Assembly (NCBI GenBank): GCA_052379645.1
Contig: JBQSYU010000005.1
Length of the DNA stretch: 64,000 nt
DNA from: Arthrobacter_H sp030452125
GTDB lineage: Bacteria; Actinomycetota; Actinomycetes; Actinomycetales; Micrococcaceae
Direction: 5' to 3' (one strand)
In this document: one piece after another, positions 41,486 through 50,200 of the stretch
Layout: each line of letters begins with the position of its first letter
How positions within the stretch are numbered: position 1 is the first letter of the stretch
Made by a program: the position numbers and the translations under genes
Notes under the pieces: model-generated
Told to the model about the DNA's origin: nothing
What the model saw: the letters and a program-made list of their open reading frames with translations, nothing else
The model's database searches: none

Positions 41486-42406
41486 TCAGGACAGGGGGGC
41501 CCGGCTCCGGGTCTGATGGGAAAAGACCCCACACAACAAGCCGAACAGGCAGCCCGCGGCACCGATGATGAGCAATGCCCCGGCGACGAGGAACCAGCCA
41601 CGGGCCGTGGTCCCCGCCGTCGGGCCCACATGCGTGACGAACAGATACACCGCCGCGGCGCCGATGAACCCCAGGATCCCCGGGAACCACAGGAGCGTGG
41701 GCCAGATCCCGGAGGAGGACCAGGAGGAATCCGGGCCCTTCCATCGGTTCCACTCCGGCTGCCGACGCAGGATGATCAGGCCGGCCAGCAACCCCCAGAA
41801 ACCGGCGACCAGATAGGCGGCGACCACGTCGGAGGGCCGATGCCAGCCCAGCGCAAACGTGGAGATCCCGGTCACCGCCGCATAGAGCCCGCCACAGGTC
41901 GCGATCAGGGGACGCCACCGGGGGGAGGTCACCAGGAAGACCGCGATCAGCGCGGAGGTGGCGACCGTGGTGTGCCCGGAAGGGAAGGAATTGCCGGTGG
42001 CCTCCGAGATGCCCAGGTTCGGGCGGACCAGCAGGAAGTGCTTGAGTATCTGGGTGCTGCCGATGGCGGCGCCGAAGGACAAGGCTGCCACGATGGGGGC
42101 ATACAGGTCCCGCCGCAGGATTGCCGCAGCCAGCAGCGCCACCAGCGCCACGATGCCGGAGATCAACGGCAGCTGGTTCAAGAACGAGAGGGCCGCGGCC
42201 CGGGCCGTGTCGCTGTCAAGGAAGGCCGTCGCCCCGCGCAGGGCGTCTTCATCGGCCTGCTGTCCCGTGGCCGTGAGGACGAAGGCCCAATAGGCCACGC
42301 CGAACAGTCCGGCGACCAACAGCATCGCCAGGATCCACAACCCCGGATTGCGGGCTGCACGGTGGGGCGGTCCCCCCGGAACGGGTATTTCCCTGGTCTC
42401 GTTCAT
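41486..42406 (-). CDS. PAP2-family membrane phosphatase
   Basis: 306 residues. Phosphatidic-acid-phosphatase motifs are present in order: KHFLLVRP, FPSGHTTVATSAL (catalytic His) and GWHRPSDVVAAYL. Five or six membrane segments flank them, and three further segments lie at the C-terminus. Likely substrates are lipid phosphates or undecaprenyl diphosphate. The ATG at 42406 follows AGGAGCGAC. It is divergent from menC; the 63-base gap holds both promoters. Confidence 0.85.
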   Translation of the reverse strand: MNETREIPVPGGPPHRAARNPGLWILAMLLVAGLFGVAYWAFVLTATGQQADEDALRGATAFLDSDTARAAALSFLNQLPLISGIVALVALLAAAILRRDLYAPIVAALSFGAAIGSTQILKHFLLVRPNLGISEATGNSFPSGHTTVATSALIAVFLVTSPRWRPLIATCGGLYAAVTGISTFALGWHRPSDVVAAYLVAGFWGLLAGLIILRRQPEWNRWKGPDSSWSSSGIWPTLLWFPGILGFIGAAAVYLFVTHVGPTAGTTARGWFLVAGALLIIGAAGCLFGLLCGVFSHQTRSRAPLS

Positions 42407-42469
42407 GTCGCTCCTAGCATCCCACGGGCCGGGCCGGTTCGAGCGGACCGCCGCCGATACGATGGTGTG

Positions 42470-43537
42470 ATGGCTAATCCGGACAACGCACCATCCCCCT
42501 CCGAGGTTCCCACGCAGGCATCGAGGCAGATGAAGACCCCCTGGGCGCTGCCCCCCGTGGAGGAGATCCTGGCCTCGGCCCGTGTCGTGTCGTTGCCGTT
42601 GCGGGTGCGTTTCCGGGGAGTGACCCACCGTGAGGTCCTGCTCCTGGACGGTCCAGCAGGATGGGCGGAATTCTCCCCGTTCCTGGAATACGACGACGCG
42701 GAGGCTGCCCCCTGGTTGCGGTGCGCACTCGAGGCCGGCTGGCAGGGTTTCCCCGCGCCCGTGCGGACCAGCATCCCGGTCAACGCCACGGTCCCGGCGG
42801 TCCCGGCCGGAGGGGTTCAGGGGGTTCTCGCCTCATTCGACGCCGCCGACACCGTCAAGATCAAAGTCGCCGAACACGGTCAAACCCTGCGCGACGACGT
42901 GGCCCGCGTCGCCGAGGTCCGTCGCCTGCTGCCCGCCGCCGCCCTGCGGGTCGACGCCAATGCGGGGTGGACCCACGAACAAGCCCTGGAAGGCCTCGAG
43001 GCGCTCGCCGGGTTCGACCTGCAATACGCCGAACAGCCCGTCGCGGGAATCGACGGGCTGCGTCGGCTGCGTCTGGAGGTCCAGCGCCGGGGGCTGGGGG
43101 TGCGGATCGCCGCGGATGAGTCGGTGCGCAAGGAATCGGACCCGCTGGCGGTGGCCCGGGCGGAGGCCGCCGACCTGATCATCGTCAAGGCCCAACCCCT
43201 GGGCGGGGTCCGTGCCGCCCTGCGGGTCGTGGCCGACGCCGGGCTGCCCGCCGTCGTCTCCTCGGCCCTGGATTCCTCCGTCGGGATCCGTACCGGGGTG
43301 GCCCTGGCCGCGGCGTTGCCCGCGCTGCCATACGCCTGCGGACTCGGGACGGTATCGCTGTTTGCCGACGATGTCTGCCTCGACCGGTATGAAGCCCACG
43401 GCGGCTCGCTCCAGGTCCGCGACGTGGTGGCCGATCCGGATCTACTGTGCCGGCATGCTGCCTCCCCCGAGCGGCAGCATTGGTGGAGGGAACGCCTGCG
43501 GCGCTGTGCCGGGCTCCTGGCGGCCGGCCAGCCATAG
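42470..43537 (+). CDS. menC: o-succinylbenzoate synthase
   Basis: 355 residues, enolase superfamily. The metal-binding carboxylate is in LRVDANAGWTHE, followed by FDLQYAEQPVAG and RIAADESVRKESD; the two catalytic lysines are in DTVKIKVAE and LIIVKAQPLGG. It dehydrates SHCHC to o-succinylbenzoate in menaquinone biosynthesis. The start at 42470 has a weak ribosome-binding site. A 9-base gap to menD indicates one operon. Confidence 0.9.
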   Translation: MANPDNAPSPSEVPTQASRQMKTPWALPPVEEILASARVVSLPLRVRFRGVTHREVLLLDGPAGWAEFSPFLEYDDAEAAPWLRCALEAGWQGFPAPVRTSIPVNATVPAVPAGGVQGVLASFDAADTVKIKVAEHGQTLRDDVARVAEVRRLLPAAALRVDANAGWTHEQALEGLEALAGFDLQYAEQPVAGIDGLRRLRLEVQRRGLGVRIAADESVRKESDPLAVARAEAADLIIVKAQPLGGVRAALRVVADAGLPAVVSSALDSSVGIRTGVALAAALPALPYACGLGTVSLFADDVCLDRYEAHGGSLQVRDVVADPDLLCRHAASPERQHWWRERLRRCAGLLAAGQP

Positions 43538-43546
43538 GATGGGGGC

Positions 43547-45358
43547 ATGACGTTCTCGGAAAGCCTCCTGACCTCCATGCAGGCGGCGCGGTTCGCCGTA
43601 GGGACCCTGATCGAGGACGGCGTCCGTGAAGTCGTCCTGTGTCCCGGCTCCCGCAGTGCCCCGCTGGCCTATGCGCTCGCCGAGGCCGAGACCCGGGGCC
43701 AGGTGCGCGTGCACATCCGCATCGACGAACGCGACGCCGGTTTCACCGCACTGGGGCTATCGTTGGCCACGAGCCGCCCGGTGGCCATCGTGACCACCTC
43801 CGGCACCGCGGTGGGGGAGCTGCTCCCCGCCGTGATGGAAGCCAACCACGCCGCCGTGCCGTTGGTGGTTGTTTCCGCCGACCGGCCGGAGGAGCTGCGC
43901 GGCACCGGGGCCAACCAGACCACCGACCAGGCCGGCCTGTTCGGGGTGCATGTCCGCTACTGCGTGGACATCCCGGCAGGCCAGGACCCGACGCCGGAGG
44001 TCAGGCGCGCCCTGCTGGCCGGGGAAGGGCTGCCGCTGGCAGGGTCCACCAGGGCCGGGGTGCATGCGGTGGACGTCAGCACCCCCACCCCGGCGTCCAG
44101 GGCACTGCGCCCCGCCGTCCAACTCGCGGCCCGTGGACCGATCCATATCAACCTCGCCTTCCGGGACCCGCTGGTCCCGGACACCGAAGGCAGCCGTGAG
44201 GACCCGACGGAGGCTCCCGGGAGCGGTGTGCCAGGCGAGCCGGATCCCGCCACGGTCGGGGACCTGTCTTCGGGCACGGTGCTGGACGAACTGCGCGAGG
44301 CGGAGCTGGAGAATCGACGCACGGTGGTCATCGCCGGACACGATGCAACGGCCATTGCCGAACGGTTTGCCAGGATGTTGGGCCTGCCGCTCCTGGCCGA
44401 GCCGAGTTCCAACGCCCGCTTCGGTCCCAATGCGATCGGCCCCTACCGGGTATTGATCCCGGAATTCGAGGCCAGGATCGACCGGGTCGTGGTCTTCGGC
44501 AGGCCGACGTTGAACCGTCAGGTGGGACGGCTGCTGGCCCATCGCGAGCTGCCACCGGCGCTCTACGTCCCCGAACCGGTGGCCTGGTTCGACGCCGGGC
44601 ACCGCCGGGACCGGGTCATCACCGAACTGGGTGAACTGGCGGGATTCGCCGGCCGGGGCCCCGCGGGGTGGCTCGATGAGTGGAGAGCTGCCGCGCAACG
44701 GGCCACCGGAATCATCGACGAGGCGACGTCCGCGACGACACTGACCGGTGTGGAACTGGCCCGGACGGTCTGGAGCGCAGATACCGGCCCGCTGGTCCTG
44801 GGCTCCTCCAATGCGATCCGCGATGTCGATCTCGCCGGGACCCCCGGCCGTACCGGGCGGGCCGTCTATGCCAACCGCGGGCTGGCAGGAATCGACGGGA
44901 CCCTGGCCACCGCCACGGGCATCGCCCTGGGCACCTCGCACGGCGTCGGGGAGCGCACCACGGTCCTGCTGGGGGACGTGACCTTCCTGCATGACGTCGG
45001 CGGCTTGTTCGTCGGCGCCGGGGAAACGGTCCCGGTCATGGACCTGGTGGTCCTCAACGATGGTGGTGGGGCGATCTTCTCCACGCTCGAACATGGTTCC
45101 CTGGCCGAACAACCGGAGTATGCAGGAACCGTGGAACGCTATTTCGCCACCCCGCATGGGGTGGATCTGCGCGCCCTGGCCGACGCCTACGGGGTGGACT
45201 ACGTCCGGGTCGAGGACCGCCGCGCCCTGGAAACCGTCCTGGCCTCCGGTCCGATGGCCGACTCGGCGGTGCGCCGGCGCATCGTCGATGTGCGGATCGA
45301 CCGTGTCGGAGTGCGCGGACTGCACCAGCGCATCATGGCCTCCGTCGCCCGTACCTGA
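43547..45358 (+). CDS. menD: SEPHCHC synthase (menD)
   Basis: 603 residues, a ThDP-dependent synthase. VCLPGSRSAPLAYALAE-like VVLCPGSRSAPLAYALAE and HIRIDERDAGFTALGLS form the N-terminal signature. GDVTFLHDVGGLFVGAG and VVLNDGGGAIFSTLEHG carry the GD...NDGG ThDP/Mg site in the C-terminal domain. It joins isochorismate and 2-oxoglutarate. The start at 43547 is 9 bases after menC. A bidirectional hairpin follows the stop. Confidence 0.94.
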   Translation: MTFSESLLTSMQAARFAVGTLIEDGVREVVLCPGSRSAPLAYALAEAETRGQVRVHIRIDERDAGFTALGLSLATSRPVAIVTTSGTAVGELLPAVMEANHAAVPLVVVSADRPEELRGTGANQTTDQAGLFGVHVRYCVDIPAGQDPTPEVRRALLAGEGLPLAGSTRAGVHAVDVSTPTPASRALRPAVQLAARGPIHINLAFRDPLVPDTEGSREDPTEAPGSGVPGEPDPATVGDLSSGTVLDELREAELENRRTVVIAGHDATAIAERFARMLGLPLLAEPSSNARFGPNAIGPYRVLIPEFEARIDRVVVFGRPTLNRQVGRLLAHRELPPALYVPEPVAWFDAGHRRDRVITELGELAGFAGRGPAGWLDEWRAAAQRATGIIDEATSATTLTGVELARTVWSADTGPLVLGSSNAIRDVDLAGTPGRTGRAVYANRGLAGIDGTLATATGIALGTSHGVGERTTVLLGDVTFLHDVGGLFVGAGETVPVMDLVVLNDGGGAIFSTLEHGSLAEQPEYAGTVERYFATPHGVDLRALADAYGVDYVRVEDRRALETVLASGPMADSAVRRRIVDVRIDRVGVRGLHQRIMASVART

Positions 45359-45391
45359 GGCCGGCGGTGGGCGGGGCCCTTCAACCACAGC

Positions 45392-45429
45392 AAGAGCGTG
45401 GCTCCCACCGAAGCAGGGGCCACGCTCTT
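45392..45429. terminator. bidirectional hairpin between menD and the ABC importer
   Basis: AAGAGCGTGGC (45392-45402) pairs with GCCACGCTCTT (45419-45429), extended by TCC/GGG with one G-U pair, around a 10-base loop. It fills the 89-base gap between convergent genes. Confidence 0.75.
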
Positions 45430-45447
45430 CGTCCTGGTGGTGTGTTC

Positions 45448-46203
45448 CTAGAGGACCTTGGAGAGGAATCCCCGGGTGCGTTCATGCTGGGGGTTTCCCA
45501 GGACATCGTCCGGTTTGCCTTGTTCGACGACGACCCCGCCGTCCATGAAGACCACCCGGTCGCCGACCTCGCGGGCGAATCCCATCTCGTGGGTCACCAC
45601 CATCATGGTCATGCCCTCGTCGACCAGCCGACGCATGACCGCCAGGACATCGCCCACCAGTTCGGGGTCCAGTGCCGAGGTCGGCTCGTCGAAGAGCATC
45701 ATGTCCGGATCCATCGACAGGGCCCGGGCGATCGCCACGCGTTGCTGTTGGCCACCGGAGAGCTGGGAGGGGAAGGCGTCGGCGCGATCGGCCAACCCGA
45801 CCTTCTCCAGGTTCTGACGGGCGATCCGGCGGGCTTCGGTCTTGCCACGTTTCTTGGCCCGGCGCTGGGCCAGCACCAGGTTGTCCAGCACGTCCAGGTG
45901 GGGGAAGAGATTGAACTGCTGGAAGACCATTCCGATGCGGGTGCGGATCTTGTTCAGGTCCGTTTCCGGGTCGGTGATGTCGATCCCCTCGACCAGGATC
46001 GTTCCCGAGGTGGGTTCCTCGAGCCGGTTCACGCAGCGCAGCAGGGTCGACTTGCCTGAACCGGAAGGCCCGATCACGCAAACCACCTCGCCCTGGCCGA
46101 CATGGAAATCGATGCCGGTGAGGACCTCGTTGTCACCGAAGCTCTTATGCAGATTGCGGACCTCGATGGCCGGATGGGCCGGTGCGGATTCCTGTGCGTT
46201 CAT
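45448..46203 (-). CDS. polar amino acid ABC transporter ATP-binding protein
   Basis: 251 residues with Walker A GPSGSGKSTLL (about 46-56), VFQQFNLFPHL, LSGGQQQRVAIARAL and MMLFDEPTSALDPEL. Third gene of a minus-strand operon: binding protein (47073-47885), permease, ATPase. The ATG at 46203 is 5 bases after the permease stop, and GAGGACGGTAAGG lies upstream. Cytoplasmic energiser of the importer. Confidence 0.95.
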   Translation of the reverse strand: MNAQESAPAHPAIEVRNLHKSFGDNEVLTGIDFHVGQGEVVCVIGPSGSGKSTLLRCVNRLEEPTSGTILVEGIDITDPETDLNKIRTRIGMVFQQFNLFPHLDVLDNLVLAQRRAKKRGKTEARRIARQNLEKVGLADRADAFPSQLSGGQQQRVAIARALSMDPDMMLFDEPTSALDPELVGDVLAVMRRLVDEGMTMMVVTHEMGFAREVGDRVVFMDGGVVVEQGKPDDVLGNPQHERTRGFLSKVL

Positions 46204-46208
46204 GGGCC

Positions 46209-46997
46209 TTACCGTCCTCTGTTTTGGTGGCGTTCGAGCTTGGCCACGAGCTGGGTCAGCGGCAACGTGATGACCAGGTACATCAGTCCCGCCACGATCA
46301 GCGGCGTCGAGTTGCCGAACTGCGACAGCGAATCTCGGGCGAATACGGTTAGTTCGCGGTCGCCCAGCGCCATGCCGGCGATGAACAGCAGCGAGGTGTC
46401 CTTGATGATGATGACCAGTTCGTTGGTCAGCGGTGGGGTGATGATGCGGAAGGCCTGGGGAAGAACCACGGAGATCATGGTCCACCCCGGTGCCATGCCC
46501 AGCGATCGGGCGGCCTCGCGCTGTCCGGCAGGAACGGCTTGGATGCCGGCGCGGATCGTTTCGGCGATATAGGCGGCGGAGACGAGGATCAGCCCGATCA
46601 GGCCGCTACTGGCGCTACCGCCGGGTGGATCCCAGGAGGCGAAGGCGGTGGGCACGGCGAAAGCGAAACCGAAGATGACCAGCAGGGCCGGCAAACCGCG
46701 GAAAGTCTCAATGTATGCGGTGGCGATCCAGCGGTACGGGCCCACCGGGGCCAGCTTCATCAGGGCCAGCAGCAGACCCAGGAGCAGGCCACCGGCAAAG
46801 GCGATGGCCGTGTAGACCACGGTGTTCTTCGCCGCCGTGATGATGATCGCGGGGAAGAGCTGCTTGGCGATCTCCACGTCGAGGAAGTTGTATTTGATTT
46901 CCTTCCAGTTCGCAGACAGGAGGAGGGCTGCGATGGCGGCGACGAGGATGACGTACAGGCTGCCGCGGAAGAGGCGCCTGCGAGTGGAGGGTTTCAA
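46209..46997 (-). CDS. polar amino acid ABC transporter permease
   Basis: 262 residues. The His/Glu/Gln-type permease domain has the EAA loop (GIQAVPAGQREAARSLGMAPGW, core GQREAARSLGM) and ETFRGLPALLVIFGFAF. About five membrane segments. TTG start at 46997 with GGAAGG 8 bases upstream. A stable hairpin (47030-47053) precedes it in the gap after the binding-protein gene. Presumably a homodimer. Confidence 0.92.
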   Translation of the reverse strand: MKPSTRRRLFRGSLYVILVAAIAALLLSANWKEIKYNFLDVEIAKQLFPAIIITAAKNTVVYTAIAFAGGLLLGLLLALMKLAPVGPYRWIATAYIETFRGLPALLVIFGFAFAVPTAFASWDPPGGSASSGLIGLILVSAAYIAETIRAGIQAVPAGQREAARSLGMAPGWTMISVVLPQAFRIITPPLTNELVIIIKDTSLLFIAGMALGDRELTVFARDSLSQFGNSTPLIVAGLMYLVITLPLTQLVAKLERHQNRGR

Positions 46998-47029
46998 CGG
47001 TGTGGCCTTCCGGGCGTTGTCAGGGCTGC

Positions 47030-47053
47030 GCCCCGGGGATTCTTCCCCGGGGC
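47030..47053 (-). other. intra-operon hairpin between binding-protein and permease genes
   Basis: GCCCCGGGGA (47030-47039) and TCCCCGGGGC (47044-47053), a perfect 10-bp stem with a 4-base loop. In the transcript it lies 20 bases after the binding-protein stop. Such hairpins commonly protect or over-express the receptor message relative to the permease. Confidence 0.7.
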
Positions 47054-47072
47054 ACAGCCATCTGGATTACTA

Positions 47073-47885
47073 CTACTTCGTGGAGAAGTACTTGTCGTAG
47101 AGCTCGTCGTACTTGCCGTTGTCCTTGAGCTCGGCGAGCTGGGCATCGAGCTCCTTGAGGAGGGCCTCGCCGCCGTCCTTCTTCACGGCGAAGCCGTACT
47201 GCTCGTCGGTCTTGTACTTGGCGACGATGTCGAACTTGCCACCCTGGGTGTGTTCAAGGTTCACCGGAAGGTCCTGCAGCACCGCGTCCACGCCCCTGGA
47301 CTGCACGGCCGGGAAGAGCTCGGCATCCGAGGGGTAGGCCTTGATCTTCGCGTCCTCGGGGGCGTTCTCGCGGGTGTATTTTTCACCCGTGGTGCCCTGC
47401 TGGACACCCACCTTCTTGCCGGCCAGGTCATCAATTGACTTGATATCCGAGCCCTTGGGCACCAGCAGCGACTGCTCGGAGTCGTAGTAGCCATCGGTGA
47501 AAGCGAGCTTCTTCTCGCGTTCCGGGGTGATGGTCATGGCACTGGCCCCCATGTCGCACTGCCCCGAGGCGAGGACAACGCCGGACTGGAGGCCGTCGAA
47601 GCCCACGTCCTTGACGTCCAGCTTCAGGCCCATCCCCTCGGCGATCGCGCCCACCATGTCCATGTCGAAGCCGGTGTATTCACCGTTTTCCTCATATTCG
47701 AAGGGCTTGTACGGGATATCCGAGCAGACCGTCAGGGTGCCCGCGGTCACCAGCCCCAGATCGTCGCCGCCGGCCGAGGAGGTGGACTGTTCGTCCCCGC
47801 CGTCCGAGCCGCCGCAAGCCGTCAATGACATCAAGGCAACGGCCGAAACGGCCAGAGCCTTAGTGAAGCTGGAGTGAATCCGCAT
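47073..47885 (-). CDS. polar amino acid-binding lipoprotein of ABC transporter
   Basis: 270 residues. Lipoprotein signal peptide with lipobox LTACGGSDGG (Cys about residue 24), then an SBP_bac_3 domain (LTVCSDIPYKPFEYEENGEYTGFDMD, core DIPYKPFEYEENGEYTGFD). Ligand is a polar amino acid; identity is not determinable. Start 47885 follows AAGGACACTTAC. First gene of the operon; the palindrome at 47997-48011 may be its regulatory site. Confidence 0.93.
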   Translation of the reverse strand: MRIHSSFTKALAVSAVALMSLTACGGSDGGDEQSTSSAGGDDLGLVTAGTLTVCSDIPYKPFEYEENGEYTGFDMDMVGAIAEGMGLKLDVKDVGFDGLQSGVVLASGQCDMGASAMTITPEREKKLAFTDGYYDSEQSLLVPKGSDIKSIDDLAGKKVGVQQGTTGEKYTRENAPEDAKIKAYPSDAELFPAVQSRGVDAVLQDLPVNLEHTQGGKFDIVAKYKTDEQYGFAVKKDGGEALLKELDAQLAELKDNGKYDELYDKYFSTK

Positions 47886-47996
47886 GTAAGTGTCCTTCTC
47901 GAGTGATCCGACGGACATCCTCGCCGGGATGGCCAGTGTAGCCCGGGAACGGGCCCAATGAGATGTTCATCACAAGCTACAGTGGTGTCGCTCCGG

Positions 47997-48011
47997 TAAA
48001 CAAGTTGTTTA
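47997..48011. promoter_or_regulatory. AT-rich perfect palindrome upstream of the importer operon
   Basis: TAAACAA and TTGTTTA, 7-bp arms around a single G, in an otherwise GC-rich region. It lies 112 bases upstream of the binding-protein start and 14 bases beyond the menF stop. A repressor operator is likely; the regulator is not in the window. Confidence 0.5.
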
Positions 48012-48024
48012 GGTGACAAAAAGA

Positions 48025-49380
48025 TTACAAATTAAGCGCTTCACGCATGGGGCGCATCTTTGCCCAGGATTCAGCCAGTTCGGCGGCCGGGTCGGAGGCT
48101 GCGACGATGCCACAGCCGGCATACAGCCGCACGGTCGTCGGCGATTCGACGACCCCGCCGCGCAGGGCGATACCGAACTCCCCGTTGCCGGTGGCGTCGA
48201 CCCACCCGACCGGTCCGGCGTAGGGGCCGCGGTCCATGTTCTCCAACCGGAGGATGAGGTCATCGGCCGTCACCGTCGGGGTTCCGCAGACCGCAGCGGT
48301 GGGGTGGAGGACCTCGGCCAGATCCAGCGCCGAGGGGGAGGTTCCGTCCTCGTGCACCCGCAGCTGCGCTTCGACGTCGGAGGCCAGATGCCACACATTG
48401 GGCAGCTCCAGGACGAAGGGCTCCTCGGGGGCGGTCATCCCGGTCACCAGGGGCCCCAGCTGGACCGTCAGCGAATCAATGGCCAGGCGGTGTTCGTGGC
48501 GCTGCTTCTCGTTGCCCGAGAGCATCCGTTCGGCGTACCCCTCGTCACCGGATGGTGCCGTGGCCCGGTCCAGGGTCCCGGCGAGCACCCGGGCCCGCGC
48601 GGTGTTCCCGGAGACCTTGACCAGCATCTCGGGGGTTGAGCCGATCAGACCGTCGACCGAGTAGGTCCAGCAATCGGCGTAGCGAAGCGCCAACTCCCTG
48701 AGCACTTGGGAAACGGCCAGCGGAGAGCCCAGTTCGGCCACGGCATCACGGGCCAGAACGAGTTTGGTCAGTTCCCCCGCAGCGATCGCCCGGACCCCGG
48801 CGCGCACCGACTCCTCATACTGGTCCTCCGAGACCCGGCCGGGCACCAGCTGGTCGCCACCGGGGGAGAGGTCGCGTTCGGTGGAGGCCTCCTCGAGCAA
48901 CCCGGCCAGCTCCGCCTCGGCCGCAGCGGCGCTGAGCTCGAACTCCGGGTCGTCGGTGACCAGGGTCAACCAGCCGCTGTCGCCGGAGCGCCCCACGAGT
49001 ACGCGCGGGACGATGAGTCGTGAAGCATGGGGGCTGGTGCCCGAGAAGGCGATGGAGGAGAAGGCAACCGGTCCGGTTCCGGGCAAGTCGACATCGTCCT
49101 GGACCGAGGCCGCCGCCGAGACGTCGGCCCACCAATGACGGAGCAGACGGAAGCGATCCGGGCCGTCGGCGGTGAAGCGGGCTGCCTCCCCGAACCCGAC
49201 CAGGCCCTCGCCGCGGCGGCCCCAGACGAGGGAGTCATCGCGAACGAGCAGGTCCAACAGTGAGCTCTCCTGGCCGGTAGCGCGGGCGATGGTGATGCTG
49301 CGCAACCGGGGACGGGATGGGTCCTGGGTCTGCGCGCTGCCGGTTTCCGGCGCGACGGAGCCGGGAAGATCAATGTCCAT
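48025..49380 (-). CDS. menF: isochorismate synthase
   Basis: 451 residues, chorismate-utilising enzyme fold with the conserved C-terminal half: QYEESVRAGVRAIAAGELTKLVLARDAV, DCWTYSVDGLIGSTPEMLVKVSG, ELPNVWHLASDVEAQL, LHPTAAVCGTPT and GPYAGPVGWVDATGNGEFGIALR. It makes isochorismate for menaquinone. Start at 49380. A DHB/siderophore or salicylate role is possible by sequence, but the menC-menD and menG neighbours favour menaquinone. Divergent from menG with a 70-base gap. Confidence 0.9.
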   Translation of the reverse strand: MDIDLPGSVAPETGSAQTQDPSRPRLRSITIARATGQESSLLDLLVRDDSLVWGRRGEGLVGFGEAARFTADGPDRFRLLRHWWADVSAAASVQDDVDLPGTGPVAFSSIAFSGTSPHASRLIVPRVLVGRSGDSGWLTLVTDDPEFELSAAAAEAELAGLLEEASTERDLSPGGDQLVPGRVSEDQYEESVRAGVRAIAAGELTKLVLARDAVAELGSPLAVSQVLRELALRYADCWTYSVDGLIGSTPEMLVKVSGNTARARVLAGTLDRATAPSGDEGYAERMLSGNEKQRHEHRLAIDSLTVQLGPLVTGMTAPEEPFVLELPNVWHLASDVEAQLRVHEDGTSPSALDLAEVLHPTAAVCGTPTVTADDLILRLENMDRGPYAGPVGWVDATGNGEFGIALRGGVVESPTTVRLYAGCGIVAASDPAAELAESWAKMRPMREALNL

Positions 49381-49450
49381 GATGGTCCCAGCCTACCCGG
49401 GCGTGCGGGGCGCTTTTCGCCCTGACGTTGAATTTTGGGATACTTGGGGA

Positions 49451-50176
49451 ATGAGCCGTGCATCGCTGGAAAAGCGTCCCGAAGAAGTCCAAGCCATGTT
49501 CGATGATGTTGCCCCGCGTTATGACTTGGCCAACGACATCCTCTCGTTGGGGCAGGCACGGCTGTGGCGCAAGGTCGTCGTCGAAGCCGTCGACGCGGTG
49601 CCCGGTCAGCGGGTGCTGGATCTGGCGGCCGGAACCGGGACCTCGTCGGAACCCTATGCCGACGCCGGAATCGACGTCGTGGCCTGCGACTTCTCCCTGG
49701 GCATGCTCGAGGTCGGCAAACGCCGGCGTCCGGATATTGATTTCGTGGCCGGCGACGCAACGAACCTGCCTTTCGCCGATGACAGCTTCGACGCCGTCAC
49801 CATCAGCTTTGGCCTGCGGAACGTCAGCGAACCGAAGAAGGCCCTGGCCGAGATGCTCCGGGTCACCAAGCCGGGCGGCCGGCTGGTGTTGTGCGAATTC
49901 TCCCACCCCACCTTCGCACCCTTCAGGACCGTCTACACCGAATACCTGATGCGCGCGCTGCCGACCGTTGCACGGAAGGTCACCTCCAACCCCGCCGCCT
50001 ACGTGTACCTGGCCGAATCGATCCGTGCCTGGCCGAACCAGGAAGGCATGGCCGGGTGGGTGGCCGAAGCCGGGTGGCAAAACTGCAGGTACCGCAACCT
50101 CAGCGGCGGCATCGTCGCCGTTCACCGGGCCACCAAACCGGTTGACCCCCGGGCCGCCGCCCGTCCGGCCAGCTAG
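49451..50176 (+). CDS. menG: demethylmenaquinone methyltransferase
   Basis: 241 residues, UbiE/MenG type. MFDDVAPRYDLANDILSLGQARLWR and VLDLAAGTGTSSEPYADAG form the SAM-binding N-terminal part, and FGLRNVSEPKKALAEMLRVTKPGG is the conserved post-motif. It performs the last methylation in menaquinone synthesis. Start at 49451 (MSRASLEK) is preceded by TTGGGGA. Downstream are the reductase and prenyl synthase genes on the same strand. Confidence 0.94.
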   Translation: MSRASLEKRPEEVQAMFDDVAPRYDLANDILSLGQARLWRKVVVEAVDAVPGQRVLDLAAGTGTSSEPYADAGIDVVACDFSLGMLEVGKRRRPDIDFVAGDATNLPFADDSFDAVTISFGLRNVSEPKKALAEMLRVTKPGGRLVLCEFSHPTFAPFRTVYTEYLMRALPTVARKVTSNPAAYVYLAESIRAWPNQEGMAGWVAEAGWQNCRYRNLSGGIVAVHRATKPVDPRAAARPAS

Positions 50177-50200
50177 CCTCCAGTCGATTAAGGAACACCC

